DNA from: Candidatus Lernaella stagnicola
GTDB taxonomy: Bacteria > Lernaellota > Lernaellaia > Lernaellales > Lernaellaceae
Length of the DNA: 64,000 bases
Reading direction: 5' to 3'
Assembly (NCBI GenBank): GCA_030765525.1
Contig: JAVCCK010000034.1
Coordinates: forward strand, 248,001-312,000
Part shown: positions 28,019 through 37,009 of the stretch, in pieces
Layout of the letters: each line of letters starts with the position of its first letter
Position numbering within the stretch: position 1 is the stretch's first letter
Made by a program: the position numbers and the translations under genes
The notes under the pieces: model-generated
The model's input: the letters and a program-made list of their open reading frames with translations, nothing else
What the model was told of the DNA's origin: nothing
Databases searched by the model: none

Positions 28019-29401
28019 TTACTCGTCGGTGACGGGCGGCTCCTCTTCCTGGCGCTTGCCGAAGTACTCCGGCAGGTTCAGGCCGACCATCTTGAACAAA
28101 TCGTGGAACTGCGGCAGAGAACTGATCATTCCCGAAAGAAACTGAGCCGTTTTGGGCGATCCGTCCGGCCCGCTCATGTTGTCCCACACGGTCACGTTGT
28201 CGATGTGCAGGTTCTTGATCGCCTCGACCTGGATCCGGGCGATTTCCGGCATTTGCTGGGCGATCATCAGCATCACGGCCTTATCCGGGTCGCCGCCGGC
28301 GGCCCGCACGTATTCCATGAGGCCCTCGGCTTGTTTGGCCAGGGTTTGGAACATACCGCGCGCCCGGCCTTCCATTTCGTTGTAGAGCGCGTCGCCGCGA
28401 CCCTTGGCTTCCAGCCGCAACTTATCGGCCTCGGCTTCGGCGGCGATGCGGATTTGTTCTTTGTCGATTTCGGCCAAAACGACCGTGTCCGCGTATTGGG
28501 TGGCGCGATCGCGCTCGGCGCGTTGCTTCTCGGCTTCGGCTTCGGACTGATAGGCTTCCTCCAGCGCCTTGGCTTGTTGCACCTTTTCGGCCGCTTCGGA
28601 GAGGCGGCTTGCCGCGGCTTCCTTGACTTGCCGGTCGGCGTTGGAGTTGGCGACAGATACGCGGGCGGTGTTCTCGCCGTTTACCGCTTCGGCATCGGCG
28701 GCGGCGACCCGAATGCGCTTTTCGCGGTTGGCTTCGGCCGCGCCGATGGCGCCGTTACGCTCTTTCTCCGCGACCTTGATCTTCGCTTCGTTGATCGCTT
28801 CAGCCGCTGCTTCCTTGCCCAGCGCTTCGATGTAACCCGACTCGTCGGTGATGTCCTTGATGTTCACGTTGATCAGCCGCAGGCCGACTTTGCGCAACTC
28901 GCCTTCCACGTTCAGGCTGACGTTGGCCAGAAACTTGTCGCGGTCGGCGTTGATTTCCTCGATGTCCATCGTGGCGATCGTCAGGCGCAACTGGCCGAAA
29001 ATAATATCTTCGGCGACCTGACGGATGGCGTTGTGGGGCAAACCGAGCAGGCGCTCGGCAGCGTTCTGCATCGTGCCTTCGTCCGTCGAGATACCAACGG
29101 TGAACACCGAAGGTACGTTGATGCGGATGTTCTGCTTGGAAAGCGCGGAACGAAGGTCGATGTCGATGGCGATCGGTGTCAGATCGAGGTAAGCGTAGTC
29201 CTGCAAAAGCGGCCACACGAAGGCTGCGCCTCCGTGTATGCAATTGGACGTGCGGGCCAGGCCTGTGGTGGAATCCGTGCCGGTTTTACCGTAGATAACC
29301 AGAACTTTGTCCGACGGACAACGTTTGTACCGGCGAATGGCGGCGAGGAAAATCCCGAAGAAGGCGAAAGCCAGAATAGTGACGAAAATCATCAGATACA
29401 C
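28019..29401 (-). CDS. Flotillin-like SPFH protein
   Basis: 460 residues. One N-terminal helix (about 4-22), an SPFH/Band 7 domain (about 30-200), then a long Ala/Glu-rich coiled coil (about 205-360: repeated EAxA and AEA patterns) and a C-terminal region of about 90 residues, the standard flotillin (FloT/YuaG) layout. Such proteins oligomerise in the inner membrane and organise membrane domains. GTG 29401 is the likely start because AAGGAGG sits 7 nt upstream; ATG 29392 has poor spacing. It follows an NfeD-like gene, the conserved partner of flotillins. Confidence 0.92.
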   Translation of the reverse strand: MYLMIFVTILAFAFFGIFLAAIRRYKRCPSDKVLVIYGKTGTDSTTGLARTSNCIHGGAAFVWPLLQDYAYLDLTPIAIDIDLRSALSKQNIRINVPSVFTVGISTDEGTMQNAAERLLGLPHNAIRQVAEDIIFGQLRLTIATMDIEEINADRDKFLANVSLNVEGELRKVGLRLINVNIKDITDESGYIEALGKEAAAEAINEAKIKVAEKERNGAIGAAEANREKRIRVAAADAEAVNGENTARVSVANSNADRQVKEAAASRLSEAAEKVQQAKALEEAYQSEAEAEKQRAERDRATQYADTVVLAEIDKEQIRIAAEAEADKLRLEAKGRGDALYNEMEGRARGMFQTLAKQAEGLMEYVRAAGGDPDKAVMLMIAQQMPEIARIQVEAIKNLHIDNVTVWDNMSGPDGSPKTAQFLSGMISSLPQFHDLFKMVGLNLPEYFGKRQEEEPPVTDE

Positions 29402-29432
29402 AGTGCATCCTCCTTATCGCAACAGATGTGTT

Positions 29433-30050
29433 TTAGGTCTCTTTGACCACCAGTACCATATCTTGGTCGATGATATCCACGACCTGGATTCGGGCGCCGG
29501 TGGGTAGTTCTTCGCCGTCAGTATACGCGTTGAGTTCGCGCAGGTGCCCTTGGATTATTACCGTCACTTTCCCGTAGCCCGACCGTTCGGCCGGGATCCG
29601 TAGATACACTTCGCCCGTTTGGAACAGCGCGTTGCGCGTGCGTACGGTCCCTTCCTCGGATAACTTGTTCAGAGTGTAGAAAATCCAAGCGAACAGCAGC
29701 ATGAACGCGAAACCGGAGACCGTCGCAATCAACGAGGCGACGAAAGCGACCAGGCCCGCGTTGACCCCGGCAAGGCCGATCCAGGCGAACGCGGTGAAGA
29801 AAATGATCAAGCCCTTGACCGAGAAGATTCTTATCCCGCTGCCGTGATCGGCCGCGTCGGTGTCGGAGTCGACATCGAAATCCGCCGCGTCGATGCCGTC
29901 CAGGCCGCTCATATCGGCGTCGGTATCGGTTTCGCCGCCGATGCCGACCAGTTCCAGTACGACTTGCAGCAACGTCAGCAGCGACGAGGGCACCGCAATC
30001 ACCCAAAGGACTTTTTGGAAGAGGGACAGGGCCTCCCACCATTCCGTCAT
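29433..30050 (-). CDS. NfeD/YuaF-like membrane protein, flotillin partner
   Basis: 205 residues. A first hydrophobic helix (about 12-36), an acidic loop rich in Asp (about 39-70), two further helices (about 77-98 and 100-122) and a C-terminal soluble beta domain (about 135-205, TGEVYLRIP, GYGKVTVIIQG, IQVVDI) that fits the OB fold of NfeD-type proteins. It sits directly upstream of the flotillin with 31 nt between, matching the nfeD-flotillin operon known in many bacteria. ATG 30050 has AGGGAGGG upstream. Confidence 0.85.
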   Translation of the reverse strand: MTEWWEALSLFQKVLWVIAVPSSLLTLLQVVLELVGIGGETDTDADMSGLDGIDAADFDVDSDTDAADHGSGIRIFSVKGLIIFFTAFAWIGLAGVNAGLVAFVASLIATVSGFAFMLLFAWIFYTLNKLSEEGTVRTRNALFQTGEVYLRIPAERSGYGKVTVIIQGHLRELNAYTDGEELPTGARIQVVDIIDQDMVLVVKET

Positions 30051-30120
30051 GACGCACCCTCCCTGACGTAGGCGTTGAATCGAAGTCGAAAGCGAAACTG
30101 TGTTGTTGAACCGCTCGGCT

Positions 30121-30148
30121 ACTATAGCCGAAAGGATTCGACGGTAAA
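30121..30148 (-). promoter_or_regulatory. Possible sigma-70 promoter for the NfeD/flotillin operon
   Basis: On the minus strand TTTACC, 16-nt spacer, TATAGT. A hairpin TCGGCT-ACTAT-AGCCGA (30115-30131) overlaps the -10 and could be an operator. Moderate match only. Confidence 0.35.
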
Positions 30149-30253
30149 AGCCGATCGACCTTCGATTGTCGGAGTTACGAGTTTGTCGACTGGTTGATCA
30201 GACCACGCGCGTCGCGGTTTGGTTCCTTGTATCCTTCGGCCTGTGCGGGCGCT

Positions 30254-31288
30254 CTACCACTTGGCGAAGTGTTCCTCACAGAACCCGTAGAGCGTCACGT
30301 CGTGCTTTGTGCGACCGACTTTGATCTCGCCCTCGAACTGGCCGAAGGGTTGATGCAAACGGCTCGCGGCGATCAGCAGGTTGGCCGCCTCAAAACGCTC
30401 GTGATCGGGGGTGAACTCGAGGTCCACGTCCCCCTCCGGCGTCCACACGCGCCACGGTTTGCCCAGCACGTCCCGCTGGTCGTAGTCGAAATTGACGCCG
30501 CCGATCATATGCGGTTGGCCGTCGATCCACACCGTGTTTTCGGTGTAACCCGAGGTGATCAATCCGGTTGAGAAATTCACGCCCACCGCCTTGCCGGAGG
30601 CGGCGTGCCCGGCGGCCGCGGCCCAGTTCCAAATTGTGTTGCGCGGCGGCGTGGCCGAAGACCAATCCAGAATCGCCATCGCTTTGTCCGACAACGCGAC
30701 CTTCTCGCCGCCGACCACGATGTGCCCGGTCGCCGGCAGGCCGACGAATTTGTACGTGTGGCCGAAGCCGTACATCGCCATCCGCGTGACCGTCGAAACG
30801 CCGTCGCCGTTCTCACTAAACGCGACTTCCGCAGTGATCTCGCCGCAGCGCAGGTGCAACTCGCGACGGCCGTCCGCCGGCGTATTCTGCATACGGATGA
30901 AGTCGTTCCCGACGCGAATCTCGCTGACGCCTTGCGCGGCCGAGCGCGAGAATGCCGTGTTCTTGGCCAACGGCGATTTCAGGTTCTTTTCGGCGAGTTG
31001 CCGTCGATTGCGGTCGTAGACGTAAGCAAAACCCGCGCCCGCGTATTGCAGGTGAATCACTGCCGCGCCCAAAACGAACCCCTCGTCGATCACGCCAACG
31101 AACTGCCAGCGTTTCAGCAGCTTGTCGGCTGTGCTGTGGAGCGCCGACCACGGCCAGCGTTGCAGGCCCGTATAGTCAAAACACTCGTGATTACATTCGG
31201 CGATCGGGCCGCGGAAGTTTCCGTAATTCGGGATACCGTTTTCGGCGATCAAAATCGCCGGAGCATCGGTGAGAGCAACGGGCGCCAT
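30254..31288 (-). CDS. DUF2804 family protein
   Basis: 344 residues, the usual length of the family. Recognised by its layout: IPNYGNFRGPIAECNHECFD near the start, KRWQFVGVI, YVYDRNRRQLAE, and the late ATPPRNTIWNWAAAAG and GGVNFDYDQRDVLGKPWRVW blocks. The fold is a lipocalin-like beta barrel; the function is unknown. ATG 31288 has AAAGGA upstream; a longer version from 31366 adds residues that are not conserved. No signal peptide, so cytoplasmic. Confidence 0.75.
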   Translation of the reverse strand: MAPVALTDAPAILIAENGIPNYGNFRGPIAECNHECFDYTGLQRWPWSALHSTADKLLKRWQFVGVIDEGFVLGAAVIHLQYAGAGFAYVYDRNRRQLAEKNLKSPLAKNTAFSRSAAQGVSEIRVGNDFIRMQNTPADGRRELHLRCGEITAEVAFSENGDGVSTVTRMAMYGFGHTYKFVGLPATGHIVVGGEKVALSDKAMAILDWSSATPPRNTIWNWAAAAGHAASGKAVGVNFSTGLITSGYTENTVWIDGQPHMIGGVNFDYDQRDVLGKPWRVWTPEGDVDLEFTPDHERFEAANLLIAASRLHQPFGQFEGEIKVGRTKHDVTLYGFCEEHFAKW

Positions 31289-31364
31289 GGTTCGTTCCTT
31301 TGTCGGTTGTATGTGGGGCGCATTTTGGCCCGTGGCGGGAAGCCTTGCAAGCGCGTGGCGGCAC

Positions 31365-31391
31365 AAAAACGGCCCGCCGTGGCGAGCCGTT
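31365..31391 (-). terminator. Terminator after the lipoprotein gene at 31417
   Basis: On the minus strand AACGGCTCGCC / GGCGGGCCGTT (11-bp arms, one G-T pair, tight loop) followed by five T. It separates the lipoprotein from the DUF2804 gene. Confidence 0.7.
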
Positions 31392-31416
31392 CCAGGAATC
31401 GATTGTTAGCTGTAAC

Positions 31417-32103
31417 TCACAGCGGGGTTAATGTGACGTCGAAGCTCGTCGCCAATTCGATTTCCAGATCCGGCTCCATGTCCAGTTCGACACCGTGAGT
31501 CGGCACGGCCAGACGCAGGCAGAATGCGAACGGCGAGGTGAAGTCGAGCAACTGATCCTCCAATTCGCTTTCGCCGCCGCTGAGGAAGGTTGCGTCGGTC
31601 CACGAGTTCACGTTCGTGCCCGCCGGGATTTCGATGCGCGCAATGCGTTTATCGTTCGGCAACTTTGTCGGGTCGACGAGCACGAAATCGAGGCTGGACA
31701 GATCGATATCCACGCCGTCGGGCGGAACGAGCGGCGAGGGCACAGACGAAAGCAGGAAGATATCAAGATTGCCACCCTCGGCAACACGATTTTTCCCAAT
31801 CTTGTAGGTCATGTCCTTGATTTCGATATCATCGATGTGACTTTTGGCGGAATTCCACAGGTCGGCGTAATCCGTGGCCGACATGAGGGTGTTGATCGTT
31901 ACGGTCTCCGAATAGCACACGGCCGTCAGTTTGTAGCCGGCCTGCTCGATGGCGTACATCGGTACCGGCTCGTCGGTAATATCCAAGTCGAAGCTTTCGG
32001 TTTGGCCCACAGCGTCGTTGATTTCATCTTCGAGTTTTTCGCACGCCGCGAAAATCAGGCTCAAAGCCGCCAGGGCGAAAACGGCAATCATTAATTTGCG
32101 CAT
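31417..32103 (-). CDS. Lipoprotein of unknown function
   Basis: 228 residues. Signal peptide with lipobox FAAC (Cys21). The mature part is beta-rich with hydrophobic/acidic alternation (FDLDITDE, IDLSSLDFVLVDPT, RIARIEIPAGTNVN, ELDMEPDLEIELATSFDVTL), a jelly-roll or Ig-like look. GGAGG lies 7 nt before the ATG. It stands alone between two terminators or promoters. No family recognised. Confidence 0.7.
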   Translation of the reverse strand: MRKLMIAVFALAALSLIFAACEKLEDEINDAVGQTESFDLDITDEPVPMYAIEQAGYKLTAVCYSETVTINTLMSATDYADLWNSAKSHIDDIEIKDMTYKIGKNRVAEGGNLDIFLLSSVPSPLVPPDGVDIDLSSLDFVLVDPTKLPNDKRIARIEIPAGTNVNSWTDATFLSGGESELEDQLLDFTSPFAFCLRLAVPTHGVELDMEPDLEIELATSFDVTLTPL

Positions 32104-32190
32104 GGATTTCCTCCAGGTTCGTCGAGTTCCTTCAATAGGCTACTTTAATGCGATTTCCTCTTCTTCGCCAGCGCGAAATGACGAATCGGC

Positions 32191-32220
32191 TTGACGGCAC
32201 CGAAACGCTACCAAGATAAT
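32191..32220 (+). promoter_or_regulatory. Sigma-70 promoter for the alpha/beta hydrolase
   Basis: TTGACG at 32191-32196, 18-nt spacer, GATAAT at 32215-32220; five of six matches in each box. Predicted start near 32227, about 59 nt before the gene. Confidence 0.55.
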
Positions 32221-32285
32221 CGGACACCGGTCGCCCACTCGGGTGCCGGCCGCCCCGGCCCGGAAGGCCCTTGAGGAATACGCCG

Positions 32286-33386
32286 ATGTTCTGGTTGCTG
32301 AAAGTGTTTGCGATTCTCGTGGCGATTTACGCCTTGGTGCAAATCATCCGCGCCCGTTATCGTGCCCGCCCCACCCAAGACGAAACCCACTTTGTCTCCA
32401 CCGGCGACGGCTGGCGCATCGCCCTGCATCGCTATCGGCCGCGCGGCGAGAAGCCGCACGCTGAACCGGTGTTGCTGCATCACGGCCTGACCGCCAACCA
32501 CCGGGGCTACGACCTGGGTGTTGGTGCGGCCGAGGATCCGGCGCCGTCGATCGCGCACTGGCTGGCCGATCGCGGTTACGACGTGTGGGTGATCGACCTG
32601 CGGGGCCGGGGGGAGAGCGAACGGGCCGGCATCTGGCGCGACAAGTCATGGAAGTGGACCGTCGACGATTACGTCAACTTCGACGACCCGGCCGCCGTCG
32701 ATTACATCCTGAGCCGCTCGCCTCACCAAAAGCTGCACTGGATCGGTCACAGCATGGGCGGCATTTTGCTCTTTTGCCATTTGGGTTTGTTCGGCTCGCC
32801 GAAAATCGCCAGCGGCATCACCGTCGGCAGCGGTATCGACTACCTGGACACGGGCTCGAAATACCAACCTGTCGCCGGTATCCGCGGTCTCGTGAAAAAC
32901 TGGGGTCGGATCCCGGCCGGTTTTTTCAGTACGTTGATCGCGCCGCTGGCCGGTCGCGGTCTCGGCGACTTCTTGGAGGGCTTCAATTACTACCCGCCCA
33001 ACACGGCGCCGCGCGCGGCGCGCACGATAACCGCGAATTGCATCCAAGACACCAGCGCGCGCGTGTTTTACCAGTTGGCTTCCATGTTCCAGCCCGGCGG
33101 CCTGACTACTTTCGATGGCGGCGTACGCTACGCGGACCTGCTGGTCAACGTCACCACGCCGGTGCTTTTGATCGCCGGCGACGCCGACCAACAAGCTTCG
33201 CCCACCACGTCGGAGAAGACGCTGGGCCTGCTGCCGGCCGGTCCTCACAAGACCGCGTTTTTCGGAAGCGAGTACGGCCACAGTACGCCCTACGGCCATT
33301 TCGACCTGCTGGTGGGCCGCCGCGCCGACGAAGAAGTCTTTCCGGTAATTTTGGATTGGCTGGGGGCGCATTCGGCCAAGAAATAG
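32286..33386 (+). CDS. Membrane-anchored alpha/beta hydrolase (lipase-like)
   Basis: 366 residues. An N-terminal helix (1-19) anchors it. The hydrolase fold shows LLHHGLTANHRGYDLG (oxyanion region), VIDLRGRGES, the nucleophile elbow GHSMG, the late acid in LLIAGDAD and the His in YGHFDLL. HHGLTANHR and the long stretch before the elbow recall acid-lipase/AB-hydrolase lipases. ATG 32286 is preferred over TTG 32271 because GAGGAA is 7 nt upstream. Likely an esterase on lipophilic substrates at the membrane; substrate unknown. Confidence 0.85.
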   Translation: MFWLLKVFAILVAIYALVQIIRARYRARPTQDETHFVSTGDGWRIALHRYRPRGEKPHAEPVLLHHGLTANHRGYDLGVGAAEDPAPSIAHWLADRGYDVWVIDLRGRGESERAGIWRDKSWKWTVDDYVNFDDPAAVDYILSRSPHQKLHWIGHSMGGILLFCHLGLFGSPKIASGITVGSGIDYLDTGSKYQPVAGIRGLVKNWGRIPAGFFSTLIAPLAGRGLGDFLEGFNYYPPNTAPRAARTITANCIQDTSARVFYQLASMFQPGGLTTFDGGVRYADLLVNVTTPVLLIAGDADQQASPTTSEKTLGLLPAGPHKTAFFGSEYGHSTPYGHFDLLVGRRADEEVFPVILDWLGAHSAKK

Positions 33387-33780
33387 ATTTTCGACAAAAC
33401 GGCGCGGTTGCCGGAGCCACTCTCGGCGCGGAGTGACCGTTCGTCTCTTTCGCTGCAGGCCGAGCGCAGGTCACCGAATTATGAAATACTTTTCGGTTTG
33501 TTGGAAATAATTTCAACATTTTAGGTGAGCCTCGATTTCGGGTGTTGGCCACCCGCGCCCTATCATGCCGGAAAACAAGGCAAAGTAACCCTTTGATACT
33601 ACTTCGTAAATCCGGAATGGATATTGCATCTCAAAAAACCGTTACGGATTGGGGAATCACATTGGTTTGCGTATGGCAAATCGCCGGGCGTGTAAGTGGA
33701 TTCTCAACATAGACGGACACATCTCAGGGGCAAAATCCGAAACACCCGGCTACCGCGCTTACCGCACCAAGGAGGTTGCT
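33387..33780. other. Intergenic stretch of about 390 bp
   Basis: No supported gene. A small hairpin CACTC...GAGTG lies at 33418-33435 and an AT-rich near-palindrome GTTGGAAAT-A-ATTTCAAC around 33500. A strong ribosome binding site for the next gene, AAGGAGG, is at 33769-33775. No promoter with good spacing was found. Confidence 0.5.
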
Positions 33781-35847
33781 GTGAGATTCATCTGTCCGGT
33801 TTTATGTGTATTCGCGCTCATCCTCGTGCCGACGATCACACTGGGCGCCGGTGCGCAGTACCACGTGCTCGACGGCGATTCTGATGGTGTGTCGCCCTTC
33901 TACCAACTCCGCCACCTCGAAGGTGGTTTGATCGAAAACTTTGAACTGCAAGCGGGACCCGATGGCAACCCGATCGCCTTGCTTAAAATCGGTGGCGCGC
34001 TTTACGTCGGGCGGCACGATGGCCTGGGCGAATTCGATCTCTCCTTCGTGGCCTCGCAAGTCGGTTTGGCAGCCTTCGACATCGGCGAAAACGGCGAAGC
34101 GCACATCGTGTATGAGGATATCCACGCCCAAAGCCTGTGCTACGCCAACGAGGCCGACGGTGGCTTCCGCATCACGACTCTCATTGATCCGTACGTCTAC
34201 GTCGAATTTTACCCCCCAACCTTCGATGTCGCCGCAGTCCCCAGCGGCGGGGCGATCGTGGTCGCCCATGATCCAGTCACATACAATCTGACGATTTTCG
34301 ACGACCCCCAAACGCCCGGCGATCCCTACGTAGAAAGAACCAGCGACCTTTTCACCCTACAGGTCGGCGTCAACGATGCCGGGGAAATCCACGTCGTCAT
34401 CGGCAAGGGAGAAGCCGTCCCGAAATTGGTGCATGGCATTTTCAACGGCGAGGGTTGGGATAGCCAAACCGAAATCGCATTACCTAACACCAATCTGCCT
34501 GCCGCCCTGGAATTCGACAACGAGGGAAGCCCTGTTGTCGCCTACTTGGATTCCATCTTCACCGCCAGCGTCGCCCAGCTCGTGGAAGGTGAGTGGACAA
34601 GCAGACAGGCCATCCGCTATTTCGGCATGCTGCTCCGGGTCAAGCTTTCCATTTCGACTCCCGGGAATGTCGTGCACGTCACCGCAGACGGCATGAACGC
34701 TGCTTGGTACGCGAACAACGCCACCGGTGAGTGGATGTCCGAGATCGCGCTGCGCAGCTACGGGACTTCCGGCGCGGTCGGTGTCTCCGCGACCACGGCG
34801 TACCTTAATCATGCCCCCCACCGTAGGTCCGAAGCCCCCTACGATTACTATCTCCTCTGGCGCAACGGCGAACACTGGGTGGAGCGCTATGTCCGCCGGC
34901 CCATCGATGTCGATGCACCCGAGGTCGAATCGTTTGTTGGCGGTGACGAGAAGGCGCTCGTGATCATTGCCAAATCCAATACGACAATCTCCGCTTACTC
35001 CCAACTACTGCTCATGTACGGCGATCAGGGCGCTTGGCGTCGCATGATCGTTTACGAAGGGCCGGAGGGCATATACGACGCCGCGTTGGCTCGTGCCCCG
35101 CAAAATAGTTGGCACGTGGTCTTCAATCCCAGCCGCGTCCTGAAGTATGCGCGCGTGACGCCGCAAGACGTGAGCACGGAACAAATCGCCCCCTGGGCCG
35201 ACAGGCCGTCGATCACGGTGGATCCCGCCGGTCGGCCGCACGTCGTCTACTGGGATGAAGAAGACCGGCCCGTGTATGCGGTGCGGTGGGGCGGCGAGTG
35301 GCACAGGGAAATCATCGGCGAAGGGGATTTCGCTTACCGTGGCAACCCCCACGCGCGGGTGGCGGCCGATGGCTCGATCTACGTTGTGATTGAGTACCAA
35401 AACTCCGCCATCCACGTATTCCAACGTCGGCTCGACGGTTGGAGGTTGGAATTCACATCAGAACCCTGGGCCAATTTCGGTGACGTGGAGACCGACGCAA
35501 GCGGCGCCGTTCACATGGTATACGACGTTCACCGCGAGTTGCACTACGTCACCAACAAGGGCGGCAAGTGGTTCACAAAGACGTGGACCACACTCTCGGG
35601 CTTTCGGTCCGCGGATATCCTGGTAAAGCCGGGCGGCGTTGACTTGGCCGTCGCGTGGACCGATTCCGGCGATGGCTGGATATTCACCCGCATCCCCGAC
35701 CTGTCGGACGATTGGCAAGTCGAGTACGTCCCGATTAGCACCGGCGGCGCTGTCGATGCCGCGCTTACGCTCGAACTCGACGGTCGACTCTACGCTCTTT
35801 TCAACGGCGACCGGGCTATGTGGATGGCTACCATCGACTTCGAATAA
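33781..35847 (+). CDS. Secreted multi-bladed propeller-like protein
   Basis: 688 residues, starting at GTG 33781 with AAGGAGG 5 nt upstream; earlier in-frame starts lack a site. Signal peptide of about 22 residues. The body is a series of beta repeats of the type HVVYWDEEDRPVYAVRWGGEW, AHIVYEDIHAQSLCY and VHMVYDVHRELHYVTNKGGKW, about ten of them, consistent with a beta-propeller of sialidase or BNR-like shape but without recognisable Asp-boxes. No catalytic residues identified. It is secreted or on the surface and stands as a single gene with its own terminator. Confidence 0.75.
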   Translation: MRFICPVLCVFALILVPTITLGAGAQYHVLDGDSDGVSPFYQLRHLEGGLIENFELQAGPDGNPIALLKIGGALYVGRHDGLGEFDLSFVASQVGLAAFDIGENGEAHIVYEDIHAQSLCYANEADGGFRITTLIDPYVYVEFYPPTFDVAAVPSGGAIVVAHDPVTYNLTIFDDPQTPGDPYVERTSDLFTLQVGVNDAGEIHVVIGKGEAVPKLVHGIFNGEGWDSQTEIALPNTNLPAALEFDNEGSPVVAYLDSIFTASVAQLVEGEWTSRQAIRYFGMLLRVKLSISTPGNVVHVTADGMNAAWYANNATGEWMSEIALRSYGTSGAVGVSATTAYLNHAPHRRSEAPYDYYLLWRNGEHWVERYVRRPIDVDAPEVESFVGGDEKALVIIAKSNTTISAYSQLLLMYGDQGAWRRMIVYEGPEGIYDAALARAPQNSWHVVFNPSRVLKYARVTPQDVSTEQIAPWADRPSITVDPAGRPHVVYWDEEDRPVYAVRWGGEWHREIIGEGDFAYRGNPHARVAADGSIYVVIEYQNSAIHVFQRRLDGWRLEFTSEPWANFGDVETDASGAVHMVYDVHRELHYVTNKGGKWFTKTWTTLSGFRSADILVKPGGVDLAVAWTDSGDGWIFTRIPDLSDDWQVEYVPISTGGAVDAALTLELDGRLYALFNGDRAMWMATIDFE

Positions 35848-35861
35848 ACCGCAAACAGTTC

Positions 35862-35907
35862 GCGCCCCTTAACGCTGATTTTCGCGCGAAGGGGCGCTCC
35901 TTTTTTT
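35862..35907 (+). terminator. Rho-independent terminator after the propeller gene
   Basis: GCGCCCCTT at 35862-35870 pairs with AAGGGGCGC at 35889-35897, 18-nt loop, then TCC and seven T. It reaches the last codon of the convergent glycosyltransferase gene. Confidence 0.75.
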
Positions 35908-37009
35908 AGATATCCCAGAGGGCCAGTGTATGGGCCAGGTTGGTCTTTTCATTGTGATGAGCCAGCACGTGTTGGCGTGCGGCGTGCGTTTGATCGGGCA
36001 ATTCACCGCGCAGAAAACGCGACAACGCCGCAGCCAGCGCGGCGGGATTATCCGGCGGCACCAGCGTACCCAGTTCGCCGTCGCATAGCGCTTCCGGAGT
36101 ACCGGACACGCTTGTGGCGATGACCGGGATCCCCGCGGCCATGGCTTCGAGTAACGATATCGGTTGACCCTCGTAACGACTGGGCAACACGAAGACATCC
36201 GCCGCCGCCAGCAAGGGTACCGCGTCGTCACGCCAGCCCATCCACCGTACGCGTTTGGCGACTCCCGATTCCTCCGCTTGCGTCCGCAGGGCCGCCGCTT
36301 CGGGTCCGACACCGGCGATCCACAGCAACCAATCCACATCGTGAATCCGCGCCGCCGCGGTCAGAAGCACGTCGATGCCCTTTTGATGATCCAGGCGCGC
36401 CAGCGTGATCGCCACTTTTTGTGTTGTGACGCCGAAACGCTTGCGCAGCGCTTCCCGTCGTCCTGTGGGCAACGGCACTATCCGCTCGACGTCAACATGA
36501 TTCGGCACGATGACGATTCGCTCGGCCGGCAGGCCGAAAGATTCCACCAACACACGGCGGTTGGCTTCGCTCACTGCGATGTGAGCGCGCGACGCGCCGT
36601 AGACCGCCTCGATTCGCGCGCGCAGTTCCGGTTCCAGTGTGAAGGATGCGTCGACCAATTGCTCCGTCGCTGCGAACGGAATGCCCCGGCGCATCACGCA
36701 CTCGCGCGCCGTCACGCCGGCCCAGGGCACCGGCAGTACGACGTGGACGAAATCCGGACCCAGCTCTTCGAGCAGGCCGTCGATTGCCGCCGTGCACTCC
36801 TGCTCCGGCCACTTCTTGTGGAGGGGGATACGCCGACAAGGAATATTCGCCTCGGCCATTCCGGCGGCGAGGCGGTCCGCTCCCTCATCCTGGTCGATCA
36901 CGGCGTGAATCAACCAACCGGCGGCGCGGGCCGCGCGCGCTAATCCCGTCGTGTAGGTGTCGACGCCGCCGGGCGCGGTCGTATCGCAGATGATCAGGGC
37001 GCTTTTCAT
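35906..37009 (-). CDS. GT4-type (GT-B fold) glycosyltransferase
   Basis: 367 residues. N-terminal domain with TAPGGVDTYTTGLARAA (the glycine-rich GGxxxxxxxLA loop), linker near VIVPNHVDVERIVP, and the C-terminal nucleotide-sugar site with LDHQKGIDVLLTAA, GVGPEAAALR and the E-x7-E motif within PSRYEGQPISLLEAMAAG. This is a retaining GT-B enzyme of the GT4 family. No membrane segments. It overlaps the GT2 gene upstream by 4 nt, so the two act in one small glycan pathway whose product is unknown. Confidence 0.92.
   Translation of the reverse strand: MKSALIICDTTAPGGVDTYTTGLARAARAAGWLIHAVIDQDEGADRLAAGMAEANIPCRRIPLHKKWPEQECTAAIDGLLEELGPDFVHVVLPVPWAGVTARECVMRRGIPFAATEQLVDASFTLEPELRARIEAVYGASRAHIAVSEANRRVLVESFGLPAERIVIVPNHVDVERIVPLPTGRREALRKRFGVTTQKVAITLARLDHQKGIDVLLTAAARIHDVDWLLWIAGVGPEAAALRTQAEESGVAKRVRWMGWRDDAVPLLAAADVFVLPSRYEGQPISLLEAMAAGIPVIATSVSGTPEALCDGELGTLVPPDNPAALAAALSRFLRGELPDQTHAARQHVLAHHNEKTNLAHTLALWDI

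Noticed and set aside
33649-33780. In-frame upstream extension of the secreted propeller gene
   Set aside because: It would hide the signal peptide, and the AAGGAGG 5 nt before GTG 33781 marks the true start.
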